Below, one piece after another: positions 38,279 to 46,608 of a DNA stretch of 64,000 nt. Below the pieces are notes generated by a model. It ran no database searches. It had not been told where the DNA came from and saw nothing but the letters and a program-made list of their open reading frames with translations. A program made the position numbers and the translations under genes. Each line of letters starts with the position of its first letter. Position 1 is the stretch's first letter. The stretch comes from a virus. The stretch is from IMG/VR virus record IMGVR_UViG_3300032116_000013, positions 1 to 64,000 of that record; one strand, written 5' to 3'.

Positions 38279-38530
38279 ATGAAAGCAGTATCACTAATTC
38301 TTGCTGCTTTGTTATTGGTAGGTTGTGAAGGTGGTTATAGATATCCTTGTCAGGATCCAGAAAATAAGGACAAAGAAGAATGCAATCGTCCTGCTTGCGA
38401 GGCTGATGGATATTGCTACGATACATTGAATGGATTGCCACCAGAGCAATCAGAAACACAGGTTGAACAAGTTGAAGAAACACCAGCAGCACCTGCTGCA
38501 GATTGTAATTGCGAACAGAAAGGAGAATGA
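38279..38530 (+). CDS. Small lipoprotein with cysteine-rich mature domain
   Basis: Signal MKAVSLILAALLLVGC has a lipobox (LVGC, Cys at residue 16). The 67-residue mature part has seven further cysteines (PCQD, ECNRPAC, YCYD, CNCE), probably disulphide-bonded in the periplasm, and an acidic Pro/Glu-rich linker. It opens the lysis block. It could be an outer-membrane lysis or superinfection-exclusion factor. Confidence 0.75.
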   Translation: MKAVSLILAALLLVGCEGGYRYPCQDPENKDKEECNRPACEADGYCYDTLNGLPPEQSETQVEQVEETPAAPAADCNCEQKGE

Positions 38531-38532
38531 TT

Positions 38533-38865
38533 ATGTTTAAGGGTCCACGTTATACTGAAACTGAATTGATGGCTCGATTGAAGTTTACTGTCGGTCTATC
38601 ACTCGCATTCACGCTCACTGGAATTGTTTTTGTTGTTCTGTACTCACTTATCTTTGTGACACAGCCAATGACTCAGTCTCCAAATGATGCCAAGTTCTTT
38701 GAACTCATCACACCAATTGCTACGTTCCTAACTGGTATTCTATCAGGCATTATGCTTGGCAAGTCAGAAGATAAAAAGGAAGAGCCAAAGAAGGAAGAAC
38801 CAGAAGTTCTTGCTCCAGAGCCAATGAAAGACGTTGTTGATGAGGTCGATGATCATATCGCCTGA
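38533..38865 (+). CDS. Two-span membrane protein, holin candidate
   Basis: ATG 38533 has aggaga upstream; an earlier in-frame GTG-like start lies within the lipoprotein gene. The 110-residue product has membrane segments at about residues 17-40 (VGLSLAFTLTGIVFVVLYSL) and 60-77 (IATFLTGILSGIMLG) and a charged Lys/Glu tail of 33 residues. Position directly before the endolysin supports a holin role. Confidence 0.6.
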   Translation: MFKGPRYTETELMARLKFTVGLSLAFTLTGIVFVVLYSLIFVTQPMTQSPNDAKFFELITPIATFLTGILSGIMLGKSEDKKEEPKKEEPEVLAPEPMKDVVDEVDDHIA

Positions 38866-38874
38866 GGTTGAATC

Positions 38875-40026
38875 ATGAGTCTAGCAGCACTACAAAAGAA
38901 AATTGGAATTACAGCCGACGGTTCTTGGGGTCCAGGAACTTTCAAAGCAGCGATGGATTTTTACAAACTATCGCCTGTTCGCGCTGCACATTTCTTTGCT
39001 CAAACGGCTCATGAGACTGGCGGATTCAAAGCATTCGCTGAGAATCTGAATTATTCGGCAAAGGGTCTTCGTGGAATTTTTGGAAAATATTTTCCAACAG
39101 ATGCAATCGCAGCACAATATGAACGCAAACCAGAAAAAATTGCTAATCGAGTTTATGCATCGCGCATGGGCAACGGTCCTGAAGCGAGTGGCGATGGTTG
39201 GAGATATCGTGGTCGTGGTGCGCTTCAACTAACTGGCAAGGATAACTATAAAGCCTTCGCTGATTATTGCAAGCGTCCAGACGTCATGAGCAATCCAGAC
39301 ATCGTTGCAACTGAATTGGCTTTCGAGTCAGCAATGTTTTTCTTCGAGCGCAATAAACTTTGGGCAATCTGCGATCAAGGAGTAACCGATGCTGCGATTT
39401 TATCCCTTACTAAGAAAATTAATGGTGGCACACACGGCTTACAAGATCGCTCGGATAAGACGAAGAAATACATTGGCTGGGCAACATCAGCAACACCAGC
39501 GCCAGTAGCGAACGTCGTTGCAAGACCAGTCGCCGAGGCACTCACCGTAACGCCAGATATGCAGTTATCTACACATTTCAAATTGAATGAGTTTACGAAG
39601 TCCGAAACTGCAATTCGTAAGCGCATAGATAACACTCCTGGACCTGCCCATGCTGCAAATCTTAAAAAAGTCTGCGAAAAAATACTTGAACCTGTTCGCG
39701 CGCATTATAATAAGCCTGTCCGTATTAATAGTGGCTACCGTGGTGCTGCCCTTAATGCTGCTGTTGGTGGTTCTAGTAAGTCTCAACATTGTAATGGGGA
39801 GGCAGTGGACTTCGAAATCGACGGACTCCCAAATCCAGACCTTGCAAAGTGGGTCAGCGAAAATTGTGACTTTGATCAAATCATCCTAGAGTTCTATGAT
39901 CCGAAAGAAGGACCAAATAGCGGATGGGTGCATGCTTCCTATTCTGAAGGAAAGAATCGCAAACAAATTTTGACAGCAGTGACAGTCAACGGAAAAACAG
40001 TCTATAAACCTGGCTTCGTAGTGTGA
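38875..40026 (+). CDS. Two-domain endolysin: GH19 lysozyme/chitinase + M15 peptidase
   Basis: A 383-residue peptidoglycan hydrolase. The GH19-like domain (1-200) has AHETGGFKAFAENLNYSA with catalytic E47 and GRGALQLTGKDNY. After an Ala/Pro linker, the C-terminal domain has INSGYRGAALNAAVGG, SQHCNGEAVDFE (zinc His and Asp) and WVHASY (zinc His), typical of M15A D-Ala-D-Ala peptidases. One enzyme thus cuts both glycan and peptide. No signal peptide, so it needs a holin. Confidence 0.92.
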   Translation: MSLAALQKKIGITADGSWGPGTFKAAMDFYKLSPVRAAHFFAQTAHETGGFKAFAENLNYSAKGLRGIFGKYFPTDAIAAQYERKPEKIANRVYASRMGNGPEASGDGWRYRGRGALQLTGKDNYKAFADYCKRPDVMSNPDIVATELAFESAMFFFERNKLWAICDQGVTDAAILSLTKKINGGTHGLQDRSDKTKKYIGWATSATPAPVANVVARPVAEALTVTPDMQLSTHFKLNEFTKSETAIRKRIDNTPGPAHAANLKKVCEKILEPVRAHYNKPVRINSGYRGAALNAAVGGSSKSQHCNGEAVDFEIDGLPNPDLAKWVSENCDFDQIILEFYDPKEGPNSGWVHASYSEGKNRKQILTAVTVNGKTVYKPGFVV

Positions 40027-40030
40027 TATT

Positions 40031-40876
40031 ATGAAAACATTGGAGGAGAAAAAACTCCTAGTGAAAATGGCAAGAGCATTCGGTCAGCCAGTTGACCCTG
40101 CGCTCGTCGAGTCCATTCGTCGCGAAGAAGAACTCACAAAATTATTATTTAAAGAAGAAAAGAAGATAGTTGCCTACGAAGAAGGGACAACTTTTTTAAA
40201 TCGCAAACCTATTTTTGAAGAACCTCAAGTTTTAACAGAGATCGCTCCACTTGACGAACTTCCGCCGCAGCCAGCTAAACCAGCCGAAACTAATTTACAA
40301 CCTCCAAAAGAAGAATTGGTGCAGCAAGTCGTTAATGTTCTTGGTCCAAAAGCAAATACTGCCAATAACTTCTATAGAGACAAAGAGATCGAAGGCATTC
40401 GTAAAACTCTTGCTGAGATGATGCAGAAGATTTCCACTCTTTCTTGGGGTGGCGGTGGTACTGGTATTGTTCGCATTTATGATGCTGACGATTTTGCAAG
40501 ATCGACAATACAAGACCCAAAACAATTTGTAACGTGGCGTAATGGTTACTTTCAATTAGATTATATCAATCCAAATGAAATTGTAGCAAATACAGTTTAT
40601 CTAACTTCAAATACTTACCAGATAACAAACGATGATTATTATATTGGCGTCAACGTTGCATCAAACGTAGTTGTTACATTGCCACCATCTTCTGATATAT
40701 ACACTGGAAGAGAATTTTACGTCAAGGATGAATCTGGGACAGCGGGATATCCTTATCGCTATATCGACATTTATCCAACAGCGCCAGATAAAATAGATAA
40801 TAAGAGTTATGTTCGTTTAAATATTAACAACGGCGGATTGAAGTTTATTTACCGCGACGGCTGGAGAGTCATATAA
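40031..40876 (+). CDS. Fibre- or neck-like virion protein, 281 aa
   Basis: The N-terminal half is helical with Pro-rich linkers (PPQPAKPAETNLQPP) and a Gly turn SWGGGGTGIVRIYDADDF. The C-terminal half has repeated beta patterns: VVVTLPPSSDIYTGREFYVKDESGTA and NNGGLKFIYRDGWRVI, the ending typical of phage fibres and short tail or head decoration proteins. It overlaps the next structural gene by one base. Confidence 0.7.
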   Translation: MKTLEEKKLLVKMARAFGQPVDPALVESIRREEELTKLLFKEEKKIVAYEEGTTFLNRKPIFEEPQVLTEIAPLDELPPQPAKPAETNLQPPKEELVQQVVNVLGPKANTANNFYRDKEIEGIRKTLAEMMQKISTLSWGGGGTGIVRIYDADDFARSTIQDPKQFVTWRNGYFQLDYINPNEIVANTVYLTSNTYQITNDDYYIGVNVASNVVVTLPPSSDIYTGREFYVKDESGTAGYPYRYIDIYPTAPDKIDNKSYVRLNINNGGLKFIYRDGWRVI

Positions 40877-42093
40877 TGTCACATTTATACAATAGAGAAG
40901 TTGATTTTATCTATCAGAGAAAGGACGCATTCGGGCGTTTGCGCGTTTCAAATCCAGTCACTCTATTTGACAGTTTCAATCGTTACATCGTGAATGACAA
41001 ATTTCACACAGCCAACAGCGCCACTGGTTCAAGCACAAGTTTCAATGCAAACACCAGCATGATTTCGATGAACGTCAATACTACTAGCGGAAATTACGTT
41101 TACAGAGAATCAAAAAGAGTTTTTGCTTATCAGCCTGGTAAATCACTTTTGATTCTAAACACATTTGTGATGAATTCTGCAAAAACTGGACTTCGTCAAA
41201 GAGTGGGTTATTTCGGATCACAAAACGGAATATTTTTTGAATTGGACGGGACAACTCTCAATATTGTGAAAAGAACAAATATTACGTCAACGCCAACTGA
41301 TAATCCAATTGCTCGCAATGACTGGAATTACGATAAACTTGACGGTAATGGTCCTTCTGGAAAAACACTTGATATTACAAAAGCGCAGATTTTCTTCATA
41401 GACATTGAATGGCTTGGAGTGGGTTCCGTTCGAACGGGATTTGTCATTGACGGCGAATACTGTTTGTGTCACACGTTTGAACACGCCAATATTCTTGCAA
41501 GCACGTACATGACAACTGCATGTCTACCAATCCGTTATGAGATTGAGAACACTGCAGGAACTTCTGGTAGTTCTACGTTGAATCAAATCTGCTCTACCGT
41601 GATTTCAGAGGGCGGTTATCAAATTACAGGCAGACCAAGATCAGTCGGTCAAGAAATAAACGCACCATATAGCATGGCTACTGCAGGAACTGCATACCCA
41701 ATCGTAGCAATGCGACTAAAAGCCGCTACGTCAGACTGTATTGTAACTCCAAGAACATTCTCATTCTTGGGACTTTCGAATGGAAACTATAAAATAAAAA
41801 TTATGAAAGATGTAACTGTCTCAGGCGGAACTTGGGTTGATTATGGCTCAGATTCGAACATAGAATATAACATAACAGGAACTTCGTTCACAGGTGGAAC
41901 AGAATTATCCTCTGCCTTCCTTTCGACCACTAACCAAGGCACAGGCGTTTTGAACCCTGTTGCTGACATTTTCACTTTCCAATTAGAGCGTAATTCATTT
42001 ACTTCTACGCCTTCAGTGTTCGTCCTCGCAGCAATCGGAAGCACCGCGACTATGTCTGCTTGCGCTGCTATTGATTGGCAAGAAATCACCTAA
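40876..42093 (+). CDS. Virion structural/attachment protein, 405 aa
   Basis: DAFGRLRVSNPVTLFDS at about residues 17-33 is a pattern of structural proteins in aquatic T4-like phages. The remainder is beta-rich with many Ser/Thr/Asn/Gly repeats, as in tail fibres or head-fibre proteins. It probably contacts the host surface or decorates the virion. A terminator-like hairpin follows. Confidence 0.75.
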   Translation: MSHLYNREVDFIYQRKDAFGRLRVSNPVTLFDSFNRYIVNDKFHTANSATGSSTSFNANTSMISMNVNTTSGNYVYRESKRVFAYQPGKSLLILNTFVMNSAKTGLRQRVGYFGSQNGIFFELDGTTLNIVKRTNITSTPTDNPIARNDWNYDKLDGNGPSGKTLDITKAQIFFIDIEWLGVGSVRTGFVIDGEYCLCHTFEHANILASTYMTTACLPIRYEIENTAGTSGSSTLNQICSTVISEGGYQITGRPRSVGQEINAPYSMATAGTAYPIVAMRLKAATSDCIVTPRTFSFLGLSNGNYKIKIMKDVTVSGGTWVDYGSDSNIEYNITGTSFTGGTELSSAFLSTTNQGTGVLNPVADIFTFQLERNSFTSTPSVFVLAAIGSTATMSACAAIDWQEIT

Positions 42094-42121
42094 TCGGTAC
42101 AGTTTTAGCATGTATATTGAG

Positions 42122-42147
42122 GGGCGACGTAAAACCGTCGCTTCTTT
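42122..42147 (+). terminator. Weak intrinsic terminator after the fibre genes
   Basis: GCGACG (42124-42129) pairs with CGTCGC (42136-42141) around a 6-base loop, extended by two G-T pairs, followed by TTCTTTG. It separates the fibre genes from the next late promoter. Confidence 0.5.
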
Positions 42148-42166
42148 GACGTGCACCTTTCAATAC

Positions 42167-42173
42167 CTAAATA
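42167..42173 (+). promoter_or_regulatory. Late-type promoter CTAAATA before exported-protein block
   Basis: ACCTAAATA in the 112-base gap after the terminator, 33 bases before the ATG at 42206. Confidence 0.6.
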
Positions 42174-42205
42174 TGAGAACTGTAATTATTTTTTAGGGTG
42201 TTACA

Positions 42206-42790
42206 ATGAAATTAGGGAAATTGATTTGCTTGATGGTGATTTTAGTTTCTTCGCTATCAATAGCACAGGCTCAGACGACCACTACGAATACGACTGATCC
42301 AGTGCCTATTGTGACGGAATCTACGACGACGAGTACGGTAACAACGAACTCTACGTCGGAAACGACGCTAAAATCACCGCCACCATCTGCAATTTCCCCT
42401 ACCATCAACACCTCTAACAGCGACTTATGTACATTTGGCGTTGCGGGTGCTGTCCAAACTCAAATTTTGGGTCTCTCAACAGGGACTCAAGTTCGGGATA
42501 TGAATTGCGAAATGTTGAAGAATGCCAAGACGCTATATGATATGGGAATGAAAGTCGCAGCAGTCTCCGTTATGTGTCAAGATAGAAGAGTGTTCGATGC
42601 AATGATGAATGCGGGCACTCCATGTCCATATGATGGAATGATTGGTAAAGATGCGAAGGCTGCATGGAATGATAATCCTCAAATGCAGCCTGGTGTAAAT
42701 CAGAAGAAGCGTGGAGGCATGTCGGATGAAACTAAAACATTATTGGGCACTGGCGGCGTCGCTAGTTTGCTCCTCTTACTCTTACTCTGA
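42206..42790 (+). CDS. Exported Thr/Ser-rich protein, 194 aa
   Basis: Signal peptide MKLGKLICLMVILVSSLSIAQA is followed by a Thr/Ser-rich low-complexity stretch of about 45 residues, a domain with three or four cysteines (DLCTFGVAG; DMNCEMLKNAKTLYD; SVMCQDRRVFD) and a hydrophobic C-terminal anchor. First of five exported proteins in a row. Function unknown. Confidence 0.7.
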   Translation: MKLGKLICLMVILVSSLSIAQAQTTTTNTTDPVPIVTESTTTSTVTTNSTSETTLKSPPPSAISPTINTSNSDLCTFGVAGAVQTQILGLSTGTQVRDMNCEMLKNAKTLYDMGMKVAAVSVMCQDRRVFDAMMNAGTPCPYDGMIGKDAKAAWNDNPQMQPGVNQKKRGGMSDETKTLLGTGGVASLLLLLLL

Positions 42791-43604
42791 AGATCTAGTA
42801 TTCGGTCAGACGCAGAACGCAGCGTCTGCTGGATATAATTGGGTAATGAAGAATATTCTGCCTCAAGTGGCAGGATTGCAAATCAATGGCGTGGTGTATC
42901 GTTACACGGCTGAGAAGAAGCCTGAAGACGATATGCTCGTTCACATTTCAAATTTAAACGCGAAAGGCGATGGCTATATCTTTCGCAATACTGACAACTG
43001 GTCTAAATTGCCAGGAAACACGATTCAGAAGTCCGTTCCAGTTCCTATTGTTTTTGCCGATAACTGGGGCGATGGATCTATCGACGTTGAAGGAAACGGT
43101 AGAGTTCTAGACGCTTCTGTCATTTACACTTTTCAATATGATCCTTGCTTTGATCCGCAAAGCAGCCCAGCATGTCCTGGATACAAGAATCCAGAATATA
43201 ATGTTGAGACCACTGAAATTGACGATCCACTGAACGATGAATACATTCGTAAAGAGTTTGAGCGTAAAGCCTCTTTAGATGAAGAAGATGAAAAGGAAAA
43301 GCAACGCGCAAGAGCAGCGGCGAATGCCGAGCGAAGACAGAATCGTATGGAAGCAGCATTGAGTGCTGTGAATACTGCTTTACTTACCGCTGACGCCGCA
43401 GTCGCTGCACAAAACTTTTTTACTCTTGCTGAAATTCCAAGTAGTTATGAAATTACAATTCCAGGTGGAGAATATAAAGACGCAATTCGTCTAGTTGATG
43501 CAAAGTTGCCTGATAACACCAGAGCACTTCGTAACAACTTGGCGCAACAGTTACTTCATGAGCAAATGGTTGACCTTCAGTATGCTAATCTAGAAACCGA
43601 ATAG
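42726..43604 (+). CDS. Exported protein with central coiled coil, 292 aa
   Basis: ATG 42726 gives a signal peptide MKLKHYWALAASLVCSSYSYS; the GTG at 42711 would spoil it. The gene overlaps its neighbour by 65 bases. A beta-rich domain (NGVVYRYTAEKKPEDDML) is followed by a charged Ala/Glu/Arg helix (KEKQRARAAANAERRQNR) and a second small domain. It may assemble with the other exported products. Confidence 0.7.
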   Translation: MKLKHYWALAASLVCSSYSYSEDLVFGQTQNAASAGYNWVMKNILPQVAGLQINGVVYRYTAEKKPEDDMLVHISNLNAKGDGYIFRNTDNWSKLPGNTIQKSVPVPIVFADNWGDGSIDVEGNGRVLDASVIYTFQYDPCFDPQSSPACPGYKNPEYNVETTEIDDPLNDEYIRKEFERKASLDEEDEKEKQRARAAANAERRQNRMEAALSAVNTALLTADAAVAAQNFFTLAEIPSSYEITIPGGEYKDAIRLVDAKLPDNTRALRNNLAQQLLHEQMVDLQYANLETE

Positions 43605-43614
43605 GAGTAATTTA

Positions 43615-44121
43615 ATGTTCAAGAAATCACTAGCAATAGGATTTGTAATTGCTTTGTCTATGGTTACAAGGGCTTCTGCTGTAGAAGTTCCTATTGTTGG
43701 TAATGTTGCTGCGAAGTGCGTGATCGTTTCAGACACCTCAGGTGTTTATGGAAACCCAACCCCAGATAAACTCAGCACAGCAGCGGCAGATGGTGGCGTG
43801 CAACCAGTTGTACGTTTTGATGTATTACAGGCTAATTTTTTCAAGGCTGTAATCTCAACACCAAGAACATTCTCATCCAGCCCAGCGTTATCAGACGTTG
43901 TAAACTGGACAGGAAGCGTTTCTACTGCTCGTGTTTCTGATCCATTGATGTCAGCCTATGATACAAACAAGGTTGTATTCGATAACGTGACTGAGTTTGA
44001 TCTAACCGTTGCAGGAACCACCTGGTTCAAGGCAAGTTCAACTGCTGAATACGGTTATGATAAGGCACTTCCATCTGGAACATATCGCGCTGTGATCAAC
44101 GCAGAGTGCATCGCTAAGTAA
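43615..44121 (+). CDS. Exported beta-rich, fimbrial-subunit-like protein, 168 aa
   Basis: Signal peptide of about 22 residues ending TRASA. The mature protein is Ala/Val/Ser/Thr-rich with alternating beta patterns (VPIVGNVAAKCVIVSDTSGVYG) and an ending SGTYRAVINAECIAK with a possible Cys-Cys disulphide, as in spore-coat-U or fimbrial subunits. Identification is by general resemblance only. Confidence 0.65.
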   Translation: MFKKSLAIGFVIALSMVTRASAVEVPIVGNVAAKCVIVSDTSGVYGNPTPDKLSTAAADGGVQPVVRFDVLQANFFKAVISTPRTFSSSPALSDVVNWTGSVSTARVSDPLMSAYDTNKVVFDNVTEFDLTVAGTTWFKASSTAEYGYDKALPSGTYRAVINAECIAK

Positions 44122-44125
44122 TTAT

Positions 44126-44500
44126 ATGAAATATTTGTTATTTTTATTGTTCGGGTTTATGGGTATGCAGGCAGAGGGACACCAGTTCACCCCTGCATAC
44201 CCTAAACTCGAAGTATCCTATATAGATGATATACTCGTTGCTAAAATGGAGTTGTTCAACAGTAGAAACGACGTGACGTTCTACGAATTATCCGTGTTTG
44301 ATGGAAATTGGAATCCGATGCCATTCGCAACTACAGACAAAATAATTGAAGTTGGATATTTACAACGCAAGAACATTGAAATTTACGTTCGTGCTAAAGA
44401 CAAAGATAAAATTGTTTATATTTGCTCCAAATCTAAACTCAGTCCCGTTGGGGATCAGATTACGGTAATATCTTCGAGAATATGTTCGAAGGTAAAATGA
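44126..44500 (+). CDS. Exported beta-sandwich protein, pilus-chaperone-like, 124 aa
   Basis: Signal peptide MKYLLFLLFGFMGMQAEG. The mature 106 residues show FTPAYPKLEVSYIDDILVAKMEL and NDVTFYELSVFDG, an immunoglobulin-like pattern similar to one domain of periplasmic pilus chaperones. Paired with the fimbrial-like gene directly upstream, this hints at a small secreted fibre system; the function is inferred. Confidence 0.62.
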   Translation: MKYLLFLLFGFMGMQAEGHQFTPAYPKLEVSYIDDILVAKMELFNSRNDVTFYELSVFDGNWNPMPFATTDKIIEVGYLQRKNIEIYVRAKDKDKIVYICSKSKLSPVGDQITVISSRICSKVK

Positions 44501-44509
44501 GGATGTTTG

Positions 44510-44941
44510 ATGAAAAATGTGATTTTATTTCTCATCATGTTCGTTATTTGCAGCGTTGGATTTGCGCAAACAAGTTCATTAAATTTGGCAATCCCTAACG
44601 CTCCGCAAAACTTTCAGTCCGATCGAATTCGTGCTGGTGAACTTGAATGTGATGCTGCAATTGGTTCGGCGACCAACGTTGAATTCGGCGTTGTTGGAAT
44701 TATCAATAATGGAAGTCCATATGATAATCTATCAAACAATGTGATCGTGAATCCGAATATGTCGAGCCAGTTAGTAAAAGACGTCGGTGTGTACGCAAGA
44801 ATTACCATTCCCATCGGCGCACCAAAGCAGCGATTAAATTGTAATATTCTTTATGAGTTGGAATTAGAAAAGAAACGATTGGAAGTTTTCAAATTGAGAC
44901 AAGAAGTTGAAAGGCTAAAAAATCTAAAGTTTGAGAACTAA
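44510..44941 (+). CDS. Exported protein with C-terminal coiled coil, 143 aa
   Basis: Start at ATG 44510 (the TTG three bases earlier is not needed). Signal peptide MKNVILFLIMFVICSVGFAQ. The domain VEFGVVGIINNGSP and GVYARITIPIGAPKQRLNC is followed by a 35-residue charged helix (LELEKKRLEVFKLRQEVERL). Fifth exported product of the block. Confidence 0.66.
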   Translation: MKNVILFLIMFVICSVGFAQTSSLNLAIPNAPQNFQSDRIRAGELECDAAIGSATNVEFGVVGIINNGSPYDNLSNNVIVNPNMSSQLVKDVGVYARITIPIGAPKQRLNCNILYELELEKKRLEVFKLRQEVERLKNLKFEN

Positions 44942-44942
44942 A

Positions 44943-45452
44943 ATGGCAAAAAACCTAGACGAAAAAGTAGATGAGTTAGAAGCCGCTGTTGATCCGAACA
45001 CGGTCATTAGTATTGGCGGTTACAGTTTCACTCCAGCCAAACTCACGATCGCCGCTGGTATCGTTTCATCTGTCTTGGGTGGTCTTTACGGCATTTTTGA
45101 GTTTTACAAAGACTACATGGACATGAAACAGCAGATTCAAGAATACGTCGCCCCAGACCTATCTGGCATTCAAGAACGCCTGACCGAACTCGAAACAAGA
45201 ATCGAGAATACCGAAACGCTAGTCGCCGAGACCAACGATTACGTCGGTGAAATCCGCACCGATCTAAAGAACGATATCCGAGATATTCAAGCGACCGTAG
45301 ACCTAGCAGACCGTCGAAACAGAGAACTCGAAAGAGAGGTTCTGACGTCAATTCGCTCCATCGACAAGGAAAACGACGCCAATCTGAAGGCGTTGGAAAA
45401 GAAGGTCGATGAGAAGATTCAGAAGGCTCTGGACAATCCTTTAGCCAATTGA
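44943..45452 (+). CDS. Membrane-anchored coiled-coil protein, 169 aa
   Basis: One membrane segment at about residues 33-52 (LTIAAGIVSSVLGGLYGIFEF) is followed by about 100 residues of coiled coil (GIQERLTELETRIENTETLV; LEREVLTSIRSIDKENDANL). ATG 44943 begins two bases after the previous stop. It could be a structural spacer between membrane and wall, or a spanin-like factor. Confidence 0.65.
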   Translation: MAKNLDEKVDELEAAVDPNTVISIGGYSFTPAKLTIAAGIVSSVLGGLYGIFEFYKDYMDMKQQIQEYVAPDLSGIQERLTELETRIENTETLVAETNDYVGEIRTDLKNDIRDIQATVDLADRRNRELEREVLTSIRSIDKENDANLKALEKKVDEKIQKALDNPLAN

Positions 45453-45456
45453 AAAC

Positions 45457-45463
45457 CTAAATA
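45457..45463 (+). promoter_or_regulatory. Late-type promoter CTAAATA before holin-like gene
   Basis: ACCTAAATA five bases after the preceding stop and 60 bases before the start of the holin-like gene. Confidence 0.58.
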
Positions 45464-45522
45464 AAAGAAGATAATGTCTCTGTAATGGATAGTTGATTTA
45501 TTGGCTTTCCCAGGAGACAACT

Positions 45523-45747
45523 ATGAGTTTATTAGCAGGTCTACGATCAATGGTCGCTGACGGGTGTGACGGTTCCGTTTCATCCAAGCGTGTTATTACT
45601 GCATTGGCAACCTTTCTAGTTGCCCTAGCGTTTTTGTTAAATATGTTTTTTGGATTGACTGTAGATAAGAATATGTACGATTCTATGATGATGATTGTTA
45701 TTGCTGGTTTGGGTACTACTGTTGCAGAGAAATTTGCTAAAAAATAA
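45523..45747 (+). CDS. Holin-like membrane protein, 74 aa
   Basis: ATG 45523 follows a strong AGGAGA site; the TTG 30 bases upstream is disregarded. Two membrane spans (RVITALATFLVALAFLLNMF; MMMIVIAGLGTTVA) separated by a short polar turn, and a basic C-terminus KFAKK, fit class II holins. The late promoter and nearby spanins support a lysis role. The other candidate is the 38533 gene. Confidence 0.65.
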   Translation: MSLLAGLRSMVADGCDGSVSSKRVITALATFLVALAFLLNMFFGLTVDKNMYDSMMMIVIAGLGTTVAEKFAKK

Positions 45748-45764
45748 TATATTAGGAGTTTAAA

Positions 45765-46019
45765 ATGGGTACATTACTTGTTGTAGTATTGGTTGCTGTT
45801 GCTGCTTGGGTTGTCTGGAAACTATGGAAGAAGCCTGATCTCAATAACGATGGCGCATTCGATTCCAAGGACGTGGTTGCTGCTGTCAAGGAAGTCGCCG
45901 CTGAAGCCAAGGAAGAAGCCGTTGCCGTTGTCGCAAAGACAGAAGAAGCGGTAACTGAAGTGGTTGAAAAGGCTAAGAAGGCTCGTAAGCCACGCGCACC
46001 AAAGAAGAAAGCAGAGTAA
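45765..46019 (+). CDS. Membrane protein with EF-hand-like loop and basic tail, 84 aa
   Basis: N-terminal membrane segment (LLVVVLVAVAAWVVW), then PDLNNDGAFDSKDVV, a dockerin/EF-hand calcium-loop pattern (D-x-N-x-D-G-x-x-D), a Glu/Ala-rich helix and a Lys/Arg-rich tail (KKARKPRAPKKKAE). The pattern suggests a membrane-tethered helix binding nucleic acid or wall. Stop overlaps the next start. Confidence 0.65.
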   Translation: MGTLLVVVLVAVAAWVVWKLWKKPDLNNDGAFDSKDVVAAVKEVAAEAKEEAVAVVAKTEEAVTEVVEKAKKARKPRAPKKKAE

Positions 46020-46438
46020 TGCGTTACTTTATTGCATCCACACTTCTAGCGTTCTCAAGTGTAGCAAACGCCAATCCTTACGATTGGAAAATCATCAAAG
46101 TAGCCGATGGCGATACAGTGGTGTTCGAAGCACCATTTATGCCAGCACCACTCAAACCGCAACTCAGTTTGCGCGTTCTTGGTGTTGACACTCCAGAAAA
46201 AGGTGCACGTGCTGGATGCCCATCGGAAGCCGCTGCCGCTGAAAAGGCAAGCGCATTTACCAAAAATCTTGTCGCTAATGCTAAAAAGATTCAAATTGAA
46301 TTGAAAGAGCATGACAAGTTTGGCGGTCGTGTGTTGGGTGACGTGATTATTGATGGTCAGAAACTTTCTGAACTATTGATTAAAAATGGTCACGCTCGTG
46401 CATACTTTGGCGAAAAGAAAGCCAGTTGGTGCGAATAA
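46019..46438 (+). CDS. Secreted thermonuclease (SNase family)
   Basis: Signal peptide MRYFIASTLLAFSSVANA, then an SNase domain: IIKVADGDTVVFE (calcium Asp), RVLGVDTPEKGARAGC (catalytic Arg and Glu in R-V-L-G-V-D-T-P-E), HDKFGGRVLGDVIIDG (second Arg) and LIKNGHARAYFG. At 139 residues it is a complete domain. It would act in the periplasm, perhaps on incoming DNA of rival phages or on host DNA released at lysis. Confidence 0.86.
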   Translation: MRYFIASTLLAFSSVANANPYDWKIIKVADGDTVVFEAPFMPAPLKPQLSLRVLGVDTPEKGARAGCPSEAAAAEKASAFTKNLVANAKKIQIELKEHDKFGGRVLGDVIIDGQKLSELLIKNGHARAYFGEKKASWCE

Positions 46439-46605
46439 TGTACATCTTCGCGCAAGTTGCGGTTCCGTTCATTTGGATTCTTCGTTTACTTGCGGAATTG
46501 TTCCGAGGGTTATCAAATGGCTTTTTCTGGCTGTATGATAAATTCCTCGGAGCAAGCATTTGGCTGAATGATATCACTGAGGCTGAAGTCTGGCCAAAGG
46601 ATTAA
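46438..46605 (+). CDS. Small membrane protein, 55 aa
   Basis: ORF at a TAATG overlap with the nuclease gene. It encodes MYIFAQVAVPFIWILRLLAE, an aromatic GLSNGFFWLYDKFL stretch and an acidic end. It is amphipathic and may be an accessory lysis peptide. It is followed after three bases by the spanin gene. Confidence 0.52.
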   Translation: MYIFAQVAVPFIWILRLLAELFRGLSNGFFWLYDKFLGASIWLNDITEAEVWPKD

Positions 46606-46608
46606 TCT

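Noticed and set aside
42206-44941. Curli secretion genes csgG/csgF, reported in some aquatic methylotroph phages
   Set aside because: None of the five exported proteins shows CsgG lipoprotein or CsgF motifs.
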